Part shown: positions 31,633-39,111 of the stretch, piece after piece
How the letters are laid out: every line of letters begins with the position of its first letter
Position numbering within the stretch: the stretch's first letter is position 1
IMG/VR virus record: IMGVR_UViG_3300036804_000279
Location: 1 to 39,916 of that record
DNA: 39,916 nucleotides
DNA from: a virus
Reading direction: 5' to 3' (one strand)
Translations under genes and position numbers: made by a program
The notes under the pieces: model-generated
Databases searched by the model: none
What the model saw: the letters and a program-made list of their open reading frames with translations, nothing else
What the model was told of the DNA's origin: nothing

Positions 31633-33338
31633 CGCCGCTCCAGGTAGATCCAAGGATCGATCCGCACCGTGCTGTTCTGGCCGACTTCGAGAAAGCCAAG
31701 CTTGCGCAGCCGGGAGATATGCCTGCGATAGGCCGAGGATGTAACACTTTGTTCCGTTCTCTCCGCCAGGCTCTCGCGGTCCAGCCAATCATCCAACTCG
31801 ATCAGCACCTGGAGAATACGGAACGATGCCGGCTCAAAGAGCTTCCGCAAATTGTTCACCAGCAGCTCCTTGGTCAGGTTAGTTTCCTGAATGGTCAGTT
31901 CCATTCCCGCCAGCGTCAAGCTGACATTGCCCCGCGAGGGAAAGCCAATCCAGCCGGCCACATTCATTTTGCTGATGTGCATGCGATAACCCGAGCTGGT
32001 AGGGCTTAAGCCGGTGCCGATCGCCAGCCAATTGCGTGGGATCTCCGTCATGCCCCGGCTGAGCGCTCCTTTCAAGACTCCGATCACGCGAATCCAGTTC
32101 TTATCGAAATCCTCCGGCACGTTAGGGTGGAAAACAATGGGTAATGACGGCGTCAGGACGCCCTCGTTTCTCAAGGTGTCTACAACCGGGTGGAAAACCT
32201 CCTCTGGCTTCAGATAACGGACTTGGTTATCTGGCAGCTCGGCGAGTTTCCGGACCTGGTTGAAAAAATTGTTCAAATTGGCGCTATAGCTGCCCGCTTG
32301 CTCCTGAAAATTCGACACCACCTCTTCCATCTGCGCAATCTTTAAGGGATTCACGGTTGTCGCCCGCATCTCCTCGAGCTGCCGGGTCAGCGTCTGCACT
32401 CTCGCCCGTAACTGCTCTTCCGTGTTCAGCTTCTCCTTGGCCTCGCTCTCGATTGCCGACAGTTGCGGCATGAAAGCTTGGATCTCTTCCGGCCTGGCCG
32501 GCGACGCATCCTGGATGTCTCCCGGGCGGATGTGCGTGGTCTGGGCTTCAACCGGAGAAATCAGCACCCGGTCCGGGCTGATGGCGATTCCCTGCCCATA
32601 GAAAAAGTGATCGTGCAAGTTCTTGATTTCCCTGAAGAACTGGTCTTTGTCCTGCTTGTTGGTGACCCCCAGAATCTTGGCAGCGCGATCGCGATCCGCC
32701 TGCAGCGTGGTTCGGCCGATCAGATAATTTTGTGTTTCCGAGGCACACGAATTCGATAGCCGGCTGAGGCGCTGTGTGGCCAGGCAGACGAAGAATCCCC
32801 GCTTGCGGCCGCGCGCACACAGATTCTTGACTGACTGCAACGCCAGGGATGTCGCCTCGCCCTTCTCTGGCGCCCACAGGTGCGCTTCGTCCATCAGCAT
32901 GGCAAAGGGACTCCACAGCTCCCGCGGAGCGCTCATAAGCGAATCTAGGAAGATTTGCATCCATTGGTGCTGTTCGGCTACCTCGAGGCCCGACAGGTCG
33001 AAGATGGCGGACTTGCGCCACTCCAGAATCTTCTGCGCCAGCAGCCCCGCCGTGCTGACGCTCATCGGCGCATCGCCGTTTTCGCCGAACAGCAGGAAGC
33101 TGAATTTCTCCCGCAGCGTGTAGTACTCTCCTTCAGGATCGAAGATCAATACCGGCATCATGGGAAAGAGCATCTCCGCGAACACTCGCAGCCGGTAGCT
33201 CTTGCCCGATCCGGAGACGCCGGTCATGAGTAAATGGCTCCGCCGCAAGACATCCGCATCGGCAAAAAAATCCCGGTTCTGGGTTTTGCCCAGGAGAATC
33301 TGCAACGCGCTGCCGCCCTTGGCGCGGGGTGCGATCAT
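31629..33338 (-). CDS. HerA/DUF87-like ATPase with two winged-helix repeats (569 aa)
   Basis: I chose ATG 33338 because it overlaps the 80-aa gene's stop (ATGA); a longer frame upstream is a shadow. Walker A GVSGSGKS (40-47), FDPEGEY (66-72), Walker B FAMLMDEAHL (145-154, Asp150/Glu151), sensor and finger region RGRKRGFFVCLATQRLS (176-192): HerA/FtsK-like superfamily. Residues about 290-365 look coiled-coil. The C-terminal part has two related winged-helix segments: LSPTSSGYRMHISKMNVAGWI (444-464) and SVTSSAYRRHISRLRKLGFL (531-550). Such ATPases translocate DNA as hexamers. The partner nuclease NurA is absent; RusA is next to it. A role in segregation or recombination is inference. Confidence 0.8.
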   Translation of the reverse strand: MIAPRAKGGSALQILLGKTQNRDFFADADVLRRSHLLMTGVSGSGKSYRLRVFAEMLFPMMPVLIFDPEGEYYTLREKFSFLLFGENGDAPMSVSTAGLLAQKILEWRKSAIFDLSGLEVAEQHQWMQIFLDSLMSAPRELWSPFAMLMDEAHLWAPEKGEATSLALQSVKNLCARGRKRGFFVCLATQRLSRLSNSCASETQNYLIGRTTLQADRDRAAKILGVTNKQDKDQFFREIKNLHDHFFYGQGIAISPDRVLISPVEAQTTHIRPGDIQDASPARPEEIQAFMPQLSAIESEAKEKLNTEEQLRARVQTLTRQLEEMRATTVNPLKIAQMEEVVSNFQEQAGSYSANLNNFFNQVRKLAELPDNQVRYLKPEEVFHPVVDTLRNEGVLTPSLPIVFHPNVPEDFDKNWIRVIGVLKGALSRGMTEIPRNWLAIGTGLSPTSSGYRMHISKMNVAGWIGFPSRGNVSLTLAGMELTIQETNLTKELLVNNLRKLFEPASFRILQVLIELDDWLDRESLAERTEQSVTSSAYRRHISRLRKLGFLEVGQNSTVRIDPWIYLERR

Positions 33339-33577
33339 TGCGGCCGCACCAGGCCGGAGGGCTGTTGTCCCGCGCGTAGATTGATCATGGCCGTTTCCAG
33401 GCACCCGGCCGACTGCATCACCAGTTGCAGATAAGGAAAGTTCGCTTTCGCGCCGCCCTCGATTGAAACAGCCAGCAAGCGGTGCAGCGAAAGAGAAATC
33501 TTCTCCAGTGCCTCCATGACCTCGTTTTCGTTCATGCCGTTGCGCAGCCGGATAAGTACTTCGTCTTGAGTGGGCAT
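33335..33577 (-). CDS. Small helical protein before the ATPase (80 aa)
   Basis: ATG 33577 with GGGAG about 12 nt upstream; first gene of the divergent minus-strand operon. Helical (TQDEVLIRLRNGMNENEVME, ALEKISLSLHRLLAVS), then a beta/loop end (KANFPYLQLVMQSAGCLETA). Family not recognised. Coupled to the ATPase by ATGA, so it may be its partner subunit. Confidence 0.6.
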   Translation of the reverse strand: MPTQDEVLIRLRNGMNENEVMEALEKISLSLHRLLAVSIEGGAKANFPYLQLVMQSAGCLETAMINLRAGQQPSGLVRPQ

Positions 33578-33681
33578 TGATTCTTTGTGCTCCCGGTGAA
33601 ATTAAAGTGATTAGGAGCCAATATACATAAAATGTTGTCCTGTGGGATACTCGAAAACAACATTTTGTGTACGGGTGATTC
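33578..33681. promoter_or_regulatory. Divergent promoter region with inverted-repeat operator
   Basis: Separates the ATPase operon (minus) from the early operon (plus). Inverted arms ACATAAAATGTTGTC (33625-33639) and AACAACATTTTGTGT (33656-33670) match at 13 of 15, with exact 10-bp cores AAAATGTTGT and ACAACATTTT. A repressor bound here could silence both directions. No clear -35/-10 pair was picked. Confidence 0.7.
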
Positions 33682-34368
33682 ATGCATTGTAAAGACTGTT
33701 CTTTCTGGGTCCGAAAAGAAGAAAGCTATGGAGAATGCACGCGCCGCGGGGAAAGCGACGCGCTGTTTCGCATTCGCCTGCTCGACGATGCAGGCACTCC
33801 CAGGGATGTCCTTGGCGCAGGTTGGATGGCCAAAGACCAGTGGAATCCAGTTATGGATGCAGTCCTGTTCACCGATGCGCGTTTTGGCTGTGTCCAATTC
33901 GCTCCCAAAGGACAGGTGAATGCGCAAGCGTATGTCGACGCCTGGAATGAGCTATGCGGCAAACTGGCCCGGGTAACCAAACTCACCGTTGACCGCCGGC
34001 GCAAGGTGCATGCCCGCGCCGGCGAAGGCCTGACCCTCGAAAACTTTCGCCAGGCGGCCGAGCTGTGCTCGCGCACCCCTTTTTTGATCGGCCTCAGCAA
34101 AGAGCCGTTCTACGCCACCTTTGACTGGTTGATCCAGAACGATACCTACTGGCCCAAGGTGTTGGAGGGAGCCTACGGGGTGCCATTTGCCAAGCCCAAG
34201 TCGAAAGAACAGCTCGCCGCGGAGAAGGCCGAGAAAGAGCAGAAGGATGCGCAACTGTACGAAGACTTTATGCGTGGCCGCTCCGAGAAACTCGCTGCCG
34301 GCACCAGGTACGGTCCCGAAGATGTGCGCGAAATCAGGAGATGGGAAACCAAACAGCTATCAAAATGA
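33682..34368 (+). CDS. Phage replication-type protein with N-terminal Cys cluster (228 aa)
   Basis: First plus-strand early gene, ATG 33682. N-terminal CKDC (Cys3, Cys6), Cys19 and Cys70 could bind zinc. The C-terminal half (LTLENFRQAAELCSRTPFLI, then STFDWLIQ-style FYATFDWLIQNDTYWPKVLEGAYG) is the FDWLI...KVLEGNY-type segment I associate with phage replisome-loader or initiator proteins. The end is a Lys/Glu helix (SKEQLAAEKAEKEQKDA). No helicase Walker motif. Its last codons and stop overlap the first iteron group (34355-34398). Confidence 0.65.
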   Translation: MHCKDCSFWVRKEESYGECTRRGESDALFRIRLLDDAGTPRDVLGAGWMAKDQWNPVMDAVLFTDARFGCVQFAPKGQVNAQAYVDAWNELCGKLARVTKLTVDRRRKVHARAGEGLTLENFRQAAELCSRTPFLIGLSKEPFYATFDWLIQNDTYWPKVLEGAYGVPFAKPKSKEQLAAEKAEKEQKDAQLYEDFMRGRSEKLAAGTRYGPEDVREIRRWETKQLSK

Positions 34369-34398
34369 TTACAAACTGATATCAAAGTGATATAGTGC
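34355..34398. repeat. Four 11-bp iteron units in register
   Basis: Units AGCTATCAAAA, TGATTACAAAC, TGATATCAAAG and TGATATAGTGC, 11-bp period. The first unit overlaps the end of the replication-type gene. The next gene starts 15 bp downstream. Confidence 0.75.
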
Positions 34399-34412
34399 GA
34401 CCAGAGGGAAAA

Positions 34413-34715
34413 ATGGCATACAACGACTTCTACGAAAACGACCCGAACTGGATCGCTGCTAAGGAAGCAGAACCGCGTAGTGAATGCGCAGCTTGCCACG
34501 CTCCCATTTTTACGGATAAAGAAGGTTTTACCCACAAAGGTATCGCGCGATTGCAGCGAGGGGCTATCGAAATTGTAGATAGCGATGGCGAGATGACAAG
34601 CGATGATCCATCGCGCGAAGACATAAAGTTCGAGTACTACCTTTGTGAACGCTGCTGGCTGGAGGATGAGGATCTGTGTCGATTCTTCAATAAAATCGGC
34701 TTGCGCGTACGCTAG
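34413..34715 (+). CDS. Small zinc-site protein (100 aa)
   Basis: I chose ATG 34413 with GAGGGA immediately upstream; an in-frame ATG at 34395 lies inside the repeat. Reads MAYNDFYENDPNWIAAKEAE, then CAACHAPIFTDKEGFTHKG and YLCERCWLEDEDLCRFF: a zinc site of CxxC plus CxxC. Acidic overall. Directly downstream of the iteron group, so likely iteron-controlled. Function unknown. Confidence 0.65.
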   Translation: MAYNDFYENDPNWIAAKEAEPRSECAACHAPIFTDKEGFTHKGIARLQRGAIEIVDSDGEMTSDDPSREDIKFEYYLCERCWLEDEDLCRFFNKIGLRVR

Positions 34716-34729
34716 GGAGACTTTTAACC

Positions 34730-35776
34730 ATGGGTGACCGCACCAAAGTTGAGTTTGCAGACGCTACCTGGAACCCGCTGCGCGGTTGCAGCGATCTCAG
34801 CCGCGGCTGCCGCAACTGCTTTGCCAAGCTCATCGCGGCGCGCATGGGTGCGCCAGGCAAGCCCTTTGAAGGCTATGCCTTTATGCAGGACGGGAAGCCT
34901 TTCTGGACCGGCAAGGTAAAGATCGTCGAAAGGGTGCTGATGGAGCCTCTGACCTGGCGCCAGGAGCGCGCTGTGTACGTCGGTTCCATGTCCGACCTCT
35001 TCCATCCTGAGTTAGCCCAGGACGAGCGCGACGCCATCCACGGCACCATGGCGTTATGTGGCCAGCACACCTTTCAAATCTTGACCAAGCGGCCGGAAGC
35101 GATGTGCGCATATTATGGCGATCCGGAGGTTTGGGCGCGCATCGAGAAATGGGCCCGCGCCATCTACCGCATGCATCACGGCCGGGAGTATCCGAGCCAG
35201 GGGCATCTCCGCGGCCCTATGCCGAATATCTGGGCTGGTACCTCGATCGAGGACCAGAGAACCGCCAACCGGCGCCTTCCCTGGCTCCTGAAGACCGTCG
35301 CCTGCAGGCGCTTCGTCGCCTATGAGCCGGCGATCGCGCCCGTCGACGCTACGCTGTACCTGAATGCCTGGAAGAGCGAGCCGGAGATTCCGAAGATCGA
35401 TTGGCTCGTCTGTGGCGGAGAATCCGGACCCTATGCCCGGCCCCTGCATCCCTACGCTGCGAGCTGGATACGCGACCAGTGCCTGGCGGCCGGCACATCC
35501 TTCTTCTTCAAGCAATGGGGGGAATGGTCTCCAGTACTGCGTCGGGGAGCTCCCTTCGAGCAATGGGGGTACTACGATCAGGACGAGAAATTTCATCCTC
35601 GCCGGCGGATATTCCTGCAAAGCGAAACGGCGCGGCAACATCCTGTCAAAATGTGGCGGATCGGCAAAGAGGCTGCCGGGCGCGAGCTCGACGGCCGCGT
35701 ATGGGACGAGATGCCGGAACCAATCCTGCACCTGAAACCAACTGGAGGACCTGTTCACCTTGAAAATCACCCCTGA
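34730..35776 (+). CDS. Phage Gp37/Gp68 family protein, DUF5131 (348 aa)
   Basis: ATG 34730. The family signature is near the N-terminus: ATWNPLRGCSDLSRGCRNCFA, with Cys20, Cys27 and Cys30 in the three-Cys pattern CX6CX2C, followed by KPFWTGKVKIVERVLMEPLTW, VGSMSDLFHPEL, TKRPEAM, WAGTSIEDQ and WLVCGGESGPYARPLH. The family is radical-SAM-like in fold and typical of phages; the reaction is not settled to my knowledge. In some genomes it pairs with the partner TcmP; none is visible here. The last 17 nt overlap the next gene. Confidence 0.85.
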   Translation: MGDRTKVEFADATWNPLRGCSDLSRGCRNCFAKLIAARMGAPGKPFEGYAFMQDGKPFWTGKVKIVERVLMEPLTWRQERAVYVGSMSDLFHPELAQDERDAIHGTMALCGQHTFQILTKRPEAMCAYYGDPEVWARIEKWARAIYRMHHGREYPSQGHLRGPMPNIWAGTSIEDQRTANRRLPWLLKTVACRRFVAYEPAIAPVDATLYLNAWKSEPEIPKIDWLVCGGESGPYARPLHPYAASWIRDQCLAAGTSFFFKQWGEWSPVLRRGAPFEQWGYYDQDEKFHPRRRIFLQSETARQHPVKMWRIGKEAAGRELDGRVWDEMPEPILHLKPTGGPVHLENHP

Positions 35777-35954
35777 ATCCACCAAGAAGATTGATGCGCT
35801 TGTGGCTGCGTTAAAGTCCGCCAATGAGATGTGTGAATACGCGCTCAAGAAGTTTGACTGGGGAAATTCTGCCTTAGACGCGAAGGCAATACAGCAATTG
35901 AACGAAACCCCAGGGAAGATTCAGAAAGCACTCAGAGAAGCAGGCGAACTATGA
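35760..35954 (+). CDS. Small helical protein (64 aa)
   Basis: TTG start at 35760, GGAGG about 12 nt upstream, overlapping the Gp37/Gp68 end. Helical throughout (MKITPESTKKIDALVAALKS, ANEMCEYALKKFDWGNSALD). No family recognised. It ends 36 bp before the iteron array. Confidence 0.55.
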   Translation: MKITPESTKKIDALVAALKSANEMCEYALKKFDWGNSALDAKAIQQLNETPGKIQKALREAGEL

Positions 35955-35989
35955 AGCTGATTCTCTAGCTCTCGCGTGTACTAGCATTC

Positions 35990-36045
35990 TGATACCAAAG
36001 TGATACCGGAGTGATATCAAAATGATTCCAAGCGTGATATCAAAA
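35990..36045. repeat. Five 11-bp iteron units upstream of ParA operon
   Basis: TGATACCAAAG, TGATACCGGAG, TGATATCAAAA and TGATTCCAAGC in exact 11-bp tandem at 35990-36033, one extra G, then TGATATCAAAA at 36035-36045. The membrane-protein start lies in the array. Best candidate for the partition centromere and its autoregulatory operator. Confidence 0.8.
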
Positions 36046-36291
36046 ACAATAATATGGTTTGCGGTCGTCGCTCTCGTGGTGATTGTGGTGATTGACTACG
36101 TGGCGCGGCCCAAGCATAGGTTTGAACACAATACAGTTCACAATGCGACCGGGATGGGGATTTATATCCAGTCAAGCTCGGATGTGGACAAGCCTTGCAC
36201 TCCGGGAGATACGTTTGTGGACGAGAAAGGGCAGCTATGGTCCTGCGTGGCTCCTCCGCCAAATAAGTGGGGGAAGCAGGCTACGAAATGA
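36022..36291 (+). CDS. Single-pass membrane protein upstream of ParA (89 aa)
   Basis: Start ATG 36022 lies inside the iteron array. Residues 1-27 form a transmembrane helix (MIPSVISKTIIWFAVVALVV IVVID), followed by a soluble domain (HRFEHNTVHNATGMGIYIQS, SDVDKPCTPGDTFVDEKGQL). Its stop overlaps the ParA start (ATGA). Might localise plasmid or phage DNA, or be unrelated; function unknown. Confidence 0.55.
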   Translation: MIPSVISKTIIWFAVVALVVIVVIDYVARPKHRFEHNTVHNATGMGIYIQSSSDVDKPCTPGDTFVDEKGQLWSCVAPPPNKWGKQATK

Positions 36292-36947
36292 TCATTGTGG
36301 TGGGAGGGATCAAGGGCGGCTCTGGCAAGACCACCGTCGCCACGAACCTTGCCATTCTGCGCGCCGGCGCCGGCCGGGATGTCTTGCTGGTGGATGCTGA
36401 CGATCAGGAGACGGCCAGCGACTTTACCCAGCTCCGAAGTGAAAAGCTGGGCAGCGCCGGGTATACCTCGATCAAGCTGAATGGCCTGGCGGTGCGCACC
36501 CAGCTCCTGCGTATGCGGCAGAAGTACCAGGACATCCTCATTGACACCGGAGGCCGGGATACAGCCAGCCAGCGGGCAGCGCTATCCCTCGCGCATGTTC
36601 TCCTGGTGCCCTTCGTGCCTCGCTCCTTCGATGTGTGGACCATTGGCGCGGTCTCCGGGCTGGTAGCGGAGATACAGGCTGTAAACCCGTCCCTGCATGC
36701 CTATAGCTTTCTCAACCGCGCCGATCCGCGCGGCCAGGACAACCAGGATGCCGGCGAAGTGCTGCGCGAAGTGGCGGAGCTGAAGCTGATGAAAGATGTC
36801 TCCATCGGAACGCGCAAGGCCTTCGGCAATGCCGCCGCCGCCGGCCTGGCGGTGAACGAGCTCCGGCCCGCGGATCCCAAAGCGGTGGAGGAGATGATGC
36901 TCCTCTACCGATATACATTTGATATCAAAGTGAAAGGCAGGAGCTGA
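36288..36947 (+). CDS. parA: ParA-family partition ATPase (219 aa)
   Basis: ATG 36288 overlaps the upstream stop (ATGA). Deviant Walker A KGGSGKTT (residues 9-16, with Lys at the signature position), VLLVDADDQETAS (32-44), and YQDILIDTGGRD (about 77-88) are the ParA/MinD hallmarks. Short, without an N-terminal HTH, so it is like the type Ib ParA or ParF class. It would segregate low-copy DNA using a nucleoid gradient with a small DNA-binding partner, here the RHH gene immediately after. A single 11-bp repeat (36920-36930) sits at its 3' end. Confidence 0.85.
   Translation: MIIVVGGIKGGSGKTTVATNLAILRAGAGRDVLLVDADDQETASDFTQLRSEKLGSAGYTSIKLNGLAVRTQLLRMRQKYQDILIDTGGRDTASQRAALSLAHVLLVPFVPRSFDVWTIGAVSGLVAEIQAVNPSLHAYSFLNRADPRGQDNQDAGEVLREVAELKLMKDVSIGTRKAFGNAAAAGLAVNELRPADPKAVEEMMLLYRYTFDIKVKGRS
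36920..36930. repeat. Single 11-bp iteron unit TGATATCAAAG inside parA
   Basis: One perfect consensus unit in the coding end of parA, followed by a diverged neighbour (TGAAAGGCAGG). Could be a remnant or a low-affinity site. Confidence 0.6.
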
Positions 36948-37259
36948 GTGGCTATTACCAAAAAACCGGTGAAAAGCAAATCCAGAATGGCGCCGCCGGC
37001 GGCGGCCGCCAGGGTGTCCAATGGAAGAGATGTGGAGGCGGTGATTGCCAAGGGTGGCAGTATGCCCATGCCGCCGCCGCAGAGGGACTGGGATGAGCAC
37101 GATCAGGAATTCGTACCGTTTGTGTGTCGCGCCCCCCGTCATCTGCTGCGCCAGGTGGATGAGGCTGCCAAGAGCCGTCAAATCCGCATCTCCCGCCAAA
37201 CCTGGATGCTCGAAGCCATCTACGAAAAAGTCGACCGGGAGAAAAGCATAAATGGCTGA
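36948..37259 (+). CDS. Ribbon-helix-helix partition partner (103 aa)
   Basis: GTG 36948 follows the ParA stop directly (TGAGTG). The Ala/Pro/Lys-rich unfolded N-terminal half resembles the flexible ParA-contacting tails of ParG-like proteins. The C-terminal half (FVCRAPRHLLRQVDEAAKSR, RISRQTWMLEAIYEKVDRE) has the strand plus two helices of a ribbon-helix-helix fold. I infer it is the centromere-binding protein and binder of the 11-bp units. The fold is by pattern; no alignment was run. Confidence 0.65.
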   Translation: MAITKKPVKSKSRMAPPAAAARVSNGRDVEAVIAKGGSMPMPPPQRDWDEHDQEFVPFVCRAPRHLLRQVDEAAKSRQIRISRQTWMLEAIYEKVDREKSING

Positions 37260-37542
37260 CTTTTGGGTAAATGGAATCGTCGCTATACGCAATAAGCAGC
37301 CCTATATCCAGCTCTCAAACGAGAAGGGCATGATCGCCCAGCTCTCCATGAGCGAGGCTCGGCAGATCGCCAACGACATACTCCTGATGGCGTCGCGTAC
37401 TGAGGCAGATGCGATGATCTTCAGGTTCTTCGAGGCTCGCGAGTTGCCCAATGAGGCTTCCGCACTGCTGATGAATGAATTTCGTGACTACAGGATGCAG
37501 CTTGATCAGGATAAAGCCCAGCGCTCGGAGGGAGATGTGTAA
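37252..37542 (+). CDS. Hypothetical early protein (96 aa)
   Basis: ATG 37252 within the RHH end. Reads MADFWVNGIVAIRNKQPYIQ, then LSNEKGMIAQLSMSEARQIA and NDILLMASRTEADAMIFRFF, with a helical end. Small two-part protein, no family recognised. Last gene of the early operon; it ends just at the terminator. Confidence 0.55.
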   Translation: MADFWVNGIVAIRNKQPYIQLSNEKGMIAQLSMSEARQIANDILLMASRTEADAMIFRFFEARELPNEASALLMNEFRDYRMQLDQDKAQRSEGDV

Positions 37543-37581
37543 AAAAAAGGGACAGGTTTAAGCAAACCTGCCCCTGTCCCC
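37540..37581 (-). terminator. Terminator for the minus-strand cassette
   Basis: Minus strand: stem GGGACAGG (complement of 37573-37580) with CCTGTCCC (37549-37556), containing an inner AGGTTT/AAACCT hairpin, followed by TTTTTTTT. No T-run on the plus side. It overlaps the end of the early operon. Could also be a REP-like hairpin. Confidence 0.8.
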
Positions 37582-37589
37582 AAAAAGAG

Positions 37590-37883
37590 CTACCGGACAA
37601 TGTACCAGTAAAATGCTGTATCTACGCTTAGACTGATCATCGCTGCAGTTAAGATTGCAAAATACGGAAGGTTCTGGAAGGCAGGATTTTTTACGGAGGC
37701 AAACGACCTGAAAAATACTGCCACCAGAAACACGTCCTTCAGAATTTCCAGACCAAAAGGGACTATCTGACTGGATAGCCCTAACATAGCCAAGTGCTTC
37801 AGGACTATGGCGCTCCAGCAAAAAGCGATTCCGGTCATGGAAATCAGGATCACTTCACTGTTGCTTATCCTCTTCATTTTCAT
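37590..37883 (-). CDS. Small membrane protein of moron cassette (97 aa)
   Basis: ATG 37883 with AAGGGGG about 9 nt upstream. At least three hydrophobic stretches (VILISMTGIAFCWSAIVLKH, VPFGLEILKDVFLVAVFFRS, YFAILTAAMISLSVDTAFYW) suggest three transmembrane helices; the ends are basic. It lies downstream of the Tat-exported protein. Such a pair could be an exported effector with its membrane partner or immunity protein. Composition is more A/T-rich than the surroundings. Confidence 0.6.
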   Translation of the reverse strand: MKMKRISNSEVILISMTGIAFCWSAIVLKHLAMLGLSSQIVPFGLEILKDVFLVAVFFRSFASVKNPAFQNLPYFAILTAAMISLSVDTAFYWYIVR

Positions 37884-37896
37884 TAGAAGCCCCCTT

Positions 37897-38655
37897 TTAA
37901 CAGATGATGCCCAACCCAACACTCGCTCCCCAAGAAATCAGAGAAAGAATCGCTACTGTTGGACAGATGATCTCGAATGCCGGTTCTAGTGGAGCACAAC
38001 CAAAAGCCAATGCCCCCACAGCTATAGAAAGTGGGATGCCGATAGCACAGGTGGTCCCCACTACACCATTAGGTTCCTCAAGTACGTCAACCTGCAAAAG
38101 TTTTGCTGATAAGCCATGACCTGGCTTAAAACTAATTGCACTTGCCTTCGCTGCTGCTGTCTGAAACATGCTCTCGACCACGGACAGCAAAGGAGTATAC
38201 CCTGCAGTCTGAAGTTGGCTGATTCCACCTGCCAGCTTATCCGGGCTTACAAATAGCGAGGCTTGGAGTTCGGACAGGGTCACGGTTGAGTCATAAGTGT
38301 GAGCGGCTTGGTAGACCTGTTCCGCCACAGCTTCATTGTTGAAGCTGTTGGGGGTGAACTGCGACATTACCTGCCTGAACGCAGTGTCAAAGTTGTTCTC
38401 CATCATGTGCTGCCGCAACAATTCTGCGAACAGCACTGCTGAATTGAAATCGCTGGGCGTGGCCGTTCTTTGATGGAACTTCGCGCCCAATACGCCCAGC
38501 CCTTTGCTGACTCCGTTGAGCACCGCTGGAGACAGCGTACTCGCTGCCTTGGGAACACCGCTACTATCTTGAATTGTAAGTCCCAATATGTTTGGTGAAA
38601 GGAGCGGAATTGCTCCGAAGGCAACGCCAGACTTGAGAAGATCTCGACGATTCAT
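37897..38655 (-). CDS. Tat-exported protein with hydrophobic Cys-rich C-terminus (252 aa)
   Basis: I chose ATG 38655: MNRRDLLKSGVAFGAIPLLS is a strong twin-arginine signal (RRDLLK) and AAGGAG lies 8 nt upstream. The body is helical and Gln/Ala-rich (LFAELLRQHMMENNFDTAFR, SKLLQVDVLEEP-like turn). The last about 60 residues are hydrophobic with four Cys (GTTCAIGIPLSIAVGALAFG, EIICPTVAILSLISWGASVG, then GLGIIC). The tail looks like a membrane-active or bacteriocin-like segment, which is inference. Possible role: lysogenic conversion, superinfection exclusion or exported toxin. Confidence 0.6.
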   Translation of the reverse strand: MNRRDLLKSGVAFGAIPLLSPNILGLTIQDSSGVPKAASTLSPAVLNGVSKGLGVLGAKFHQRTATPSDFNSAVLFAELLRQHMMENNFDTAFRQVMSQFTPNSFNNEAVAEQVYQAAHTYDSTVTLSELQASLFVSPDKLAGGISQLQTAGYTPLLSVVESMFQTAAAKASAISFKPGHGLSAKLLQVDVLEEPNGVVGTTCAIGIPLSIAVGALAFGCAPLEPAFEIICPTVAILSLISWGASVGLGIIC

Positions 38656-38901
38656 AAAGCTTTCTCCTTGTGACACTCAATTCTCAGCAGAAAATTGGTT
38701 TACCCAAGGCAGAGGCTTCTCTGCGGTCGCTGTATTTCCTTTTCGTTTGCGCTGTTAAAGGGGGGGAGGGCCCAGCCCCGCACTGGTTACTGTGGCAAAT
38801 GGTAAATCCGACCACAAAAAGTTGTCAAGGGGAAATAAGAGCATAAAATGGCTGATGGCGGATAGAGGGGTTTCAAATGAGGGCGTATTGGAATCGTTCC
38901 G
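38656..38901. other. Intergenic region left of the Cys-rich pair
   Basis: About 245 bp without a convincing gene. GTGGCAAATGGTAAATCCGA at 38792-38811 has a 19-of-20 match at 38938-38957, a partial duplication about 146 bp apart. Expected to hold the moron promoter (minus) and the start region of the plus-strand pair; no clear promoter picked. Confidence 0.4.
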
Positions 38902-39111
38902 GTGGTTCCCCGGCCAGGCGAAACCGTTCATGACTACGTGGCAAAGGGTAAATCCGATTCTCCTGGCGGATACCGCATCAATGAAGCGCCAGAAGCTCCT
39001 GGAGGCCGTTCTATCACTTGCCTGGGCTGTGGGCGTACCAGCTCCAATCCAAATGACGTAGAGCGTCGCTATTGCGGCTTCTGCCACAGGTTCCTAGACG
39101 ATGCCAATTGA
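38902..39111 (+). CDS. Zinc-ribbon-like small protein (69 aa)
   Basis: GTG 38902. Contains RSITCLGCGRTSSNPNDVER and RYCGFCHRFLDDAN: two CxxC pairs in the arrangement of small phage zinc ribbons. A competing plus-frame reading (38792-39061) lacks such motifs and is rejected. Overlaps the next gene by 11 nt. Confidence 0.6.
   Translation: MVPRPGETVHDYVAKGKSDSPGGYRINEAPEAPGGRSITCLGCGRTSSNPNDVERRYCGFCHRFLDDAN

Noticed and set aside
38792-39061. 89-codon plus-frame alternative to the zinc-ribbon gene
   Set aside because: The competing frame (38902-39111) has two CxxC pairs and overlaps neatly with the next gene; this one has no such support.
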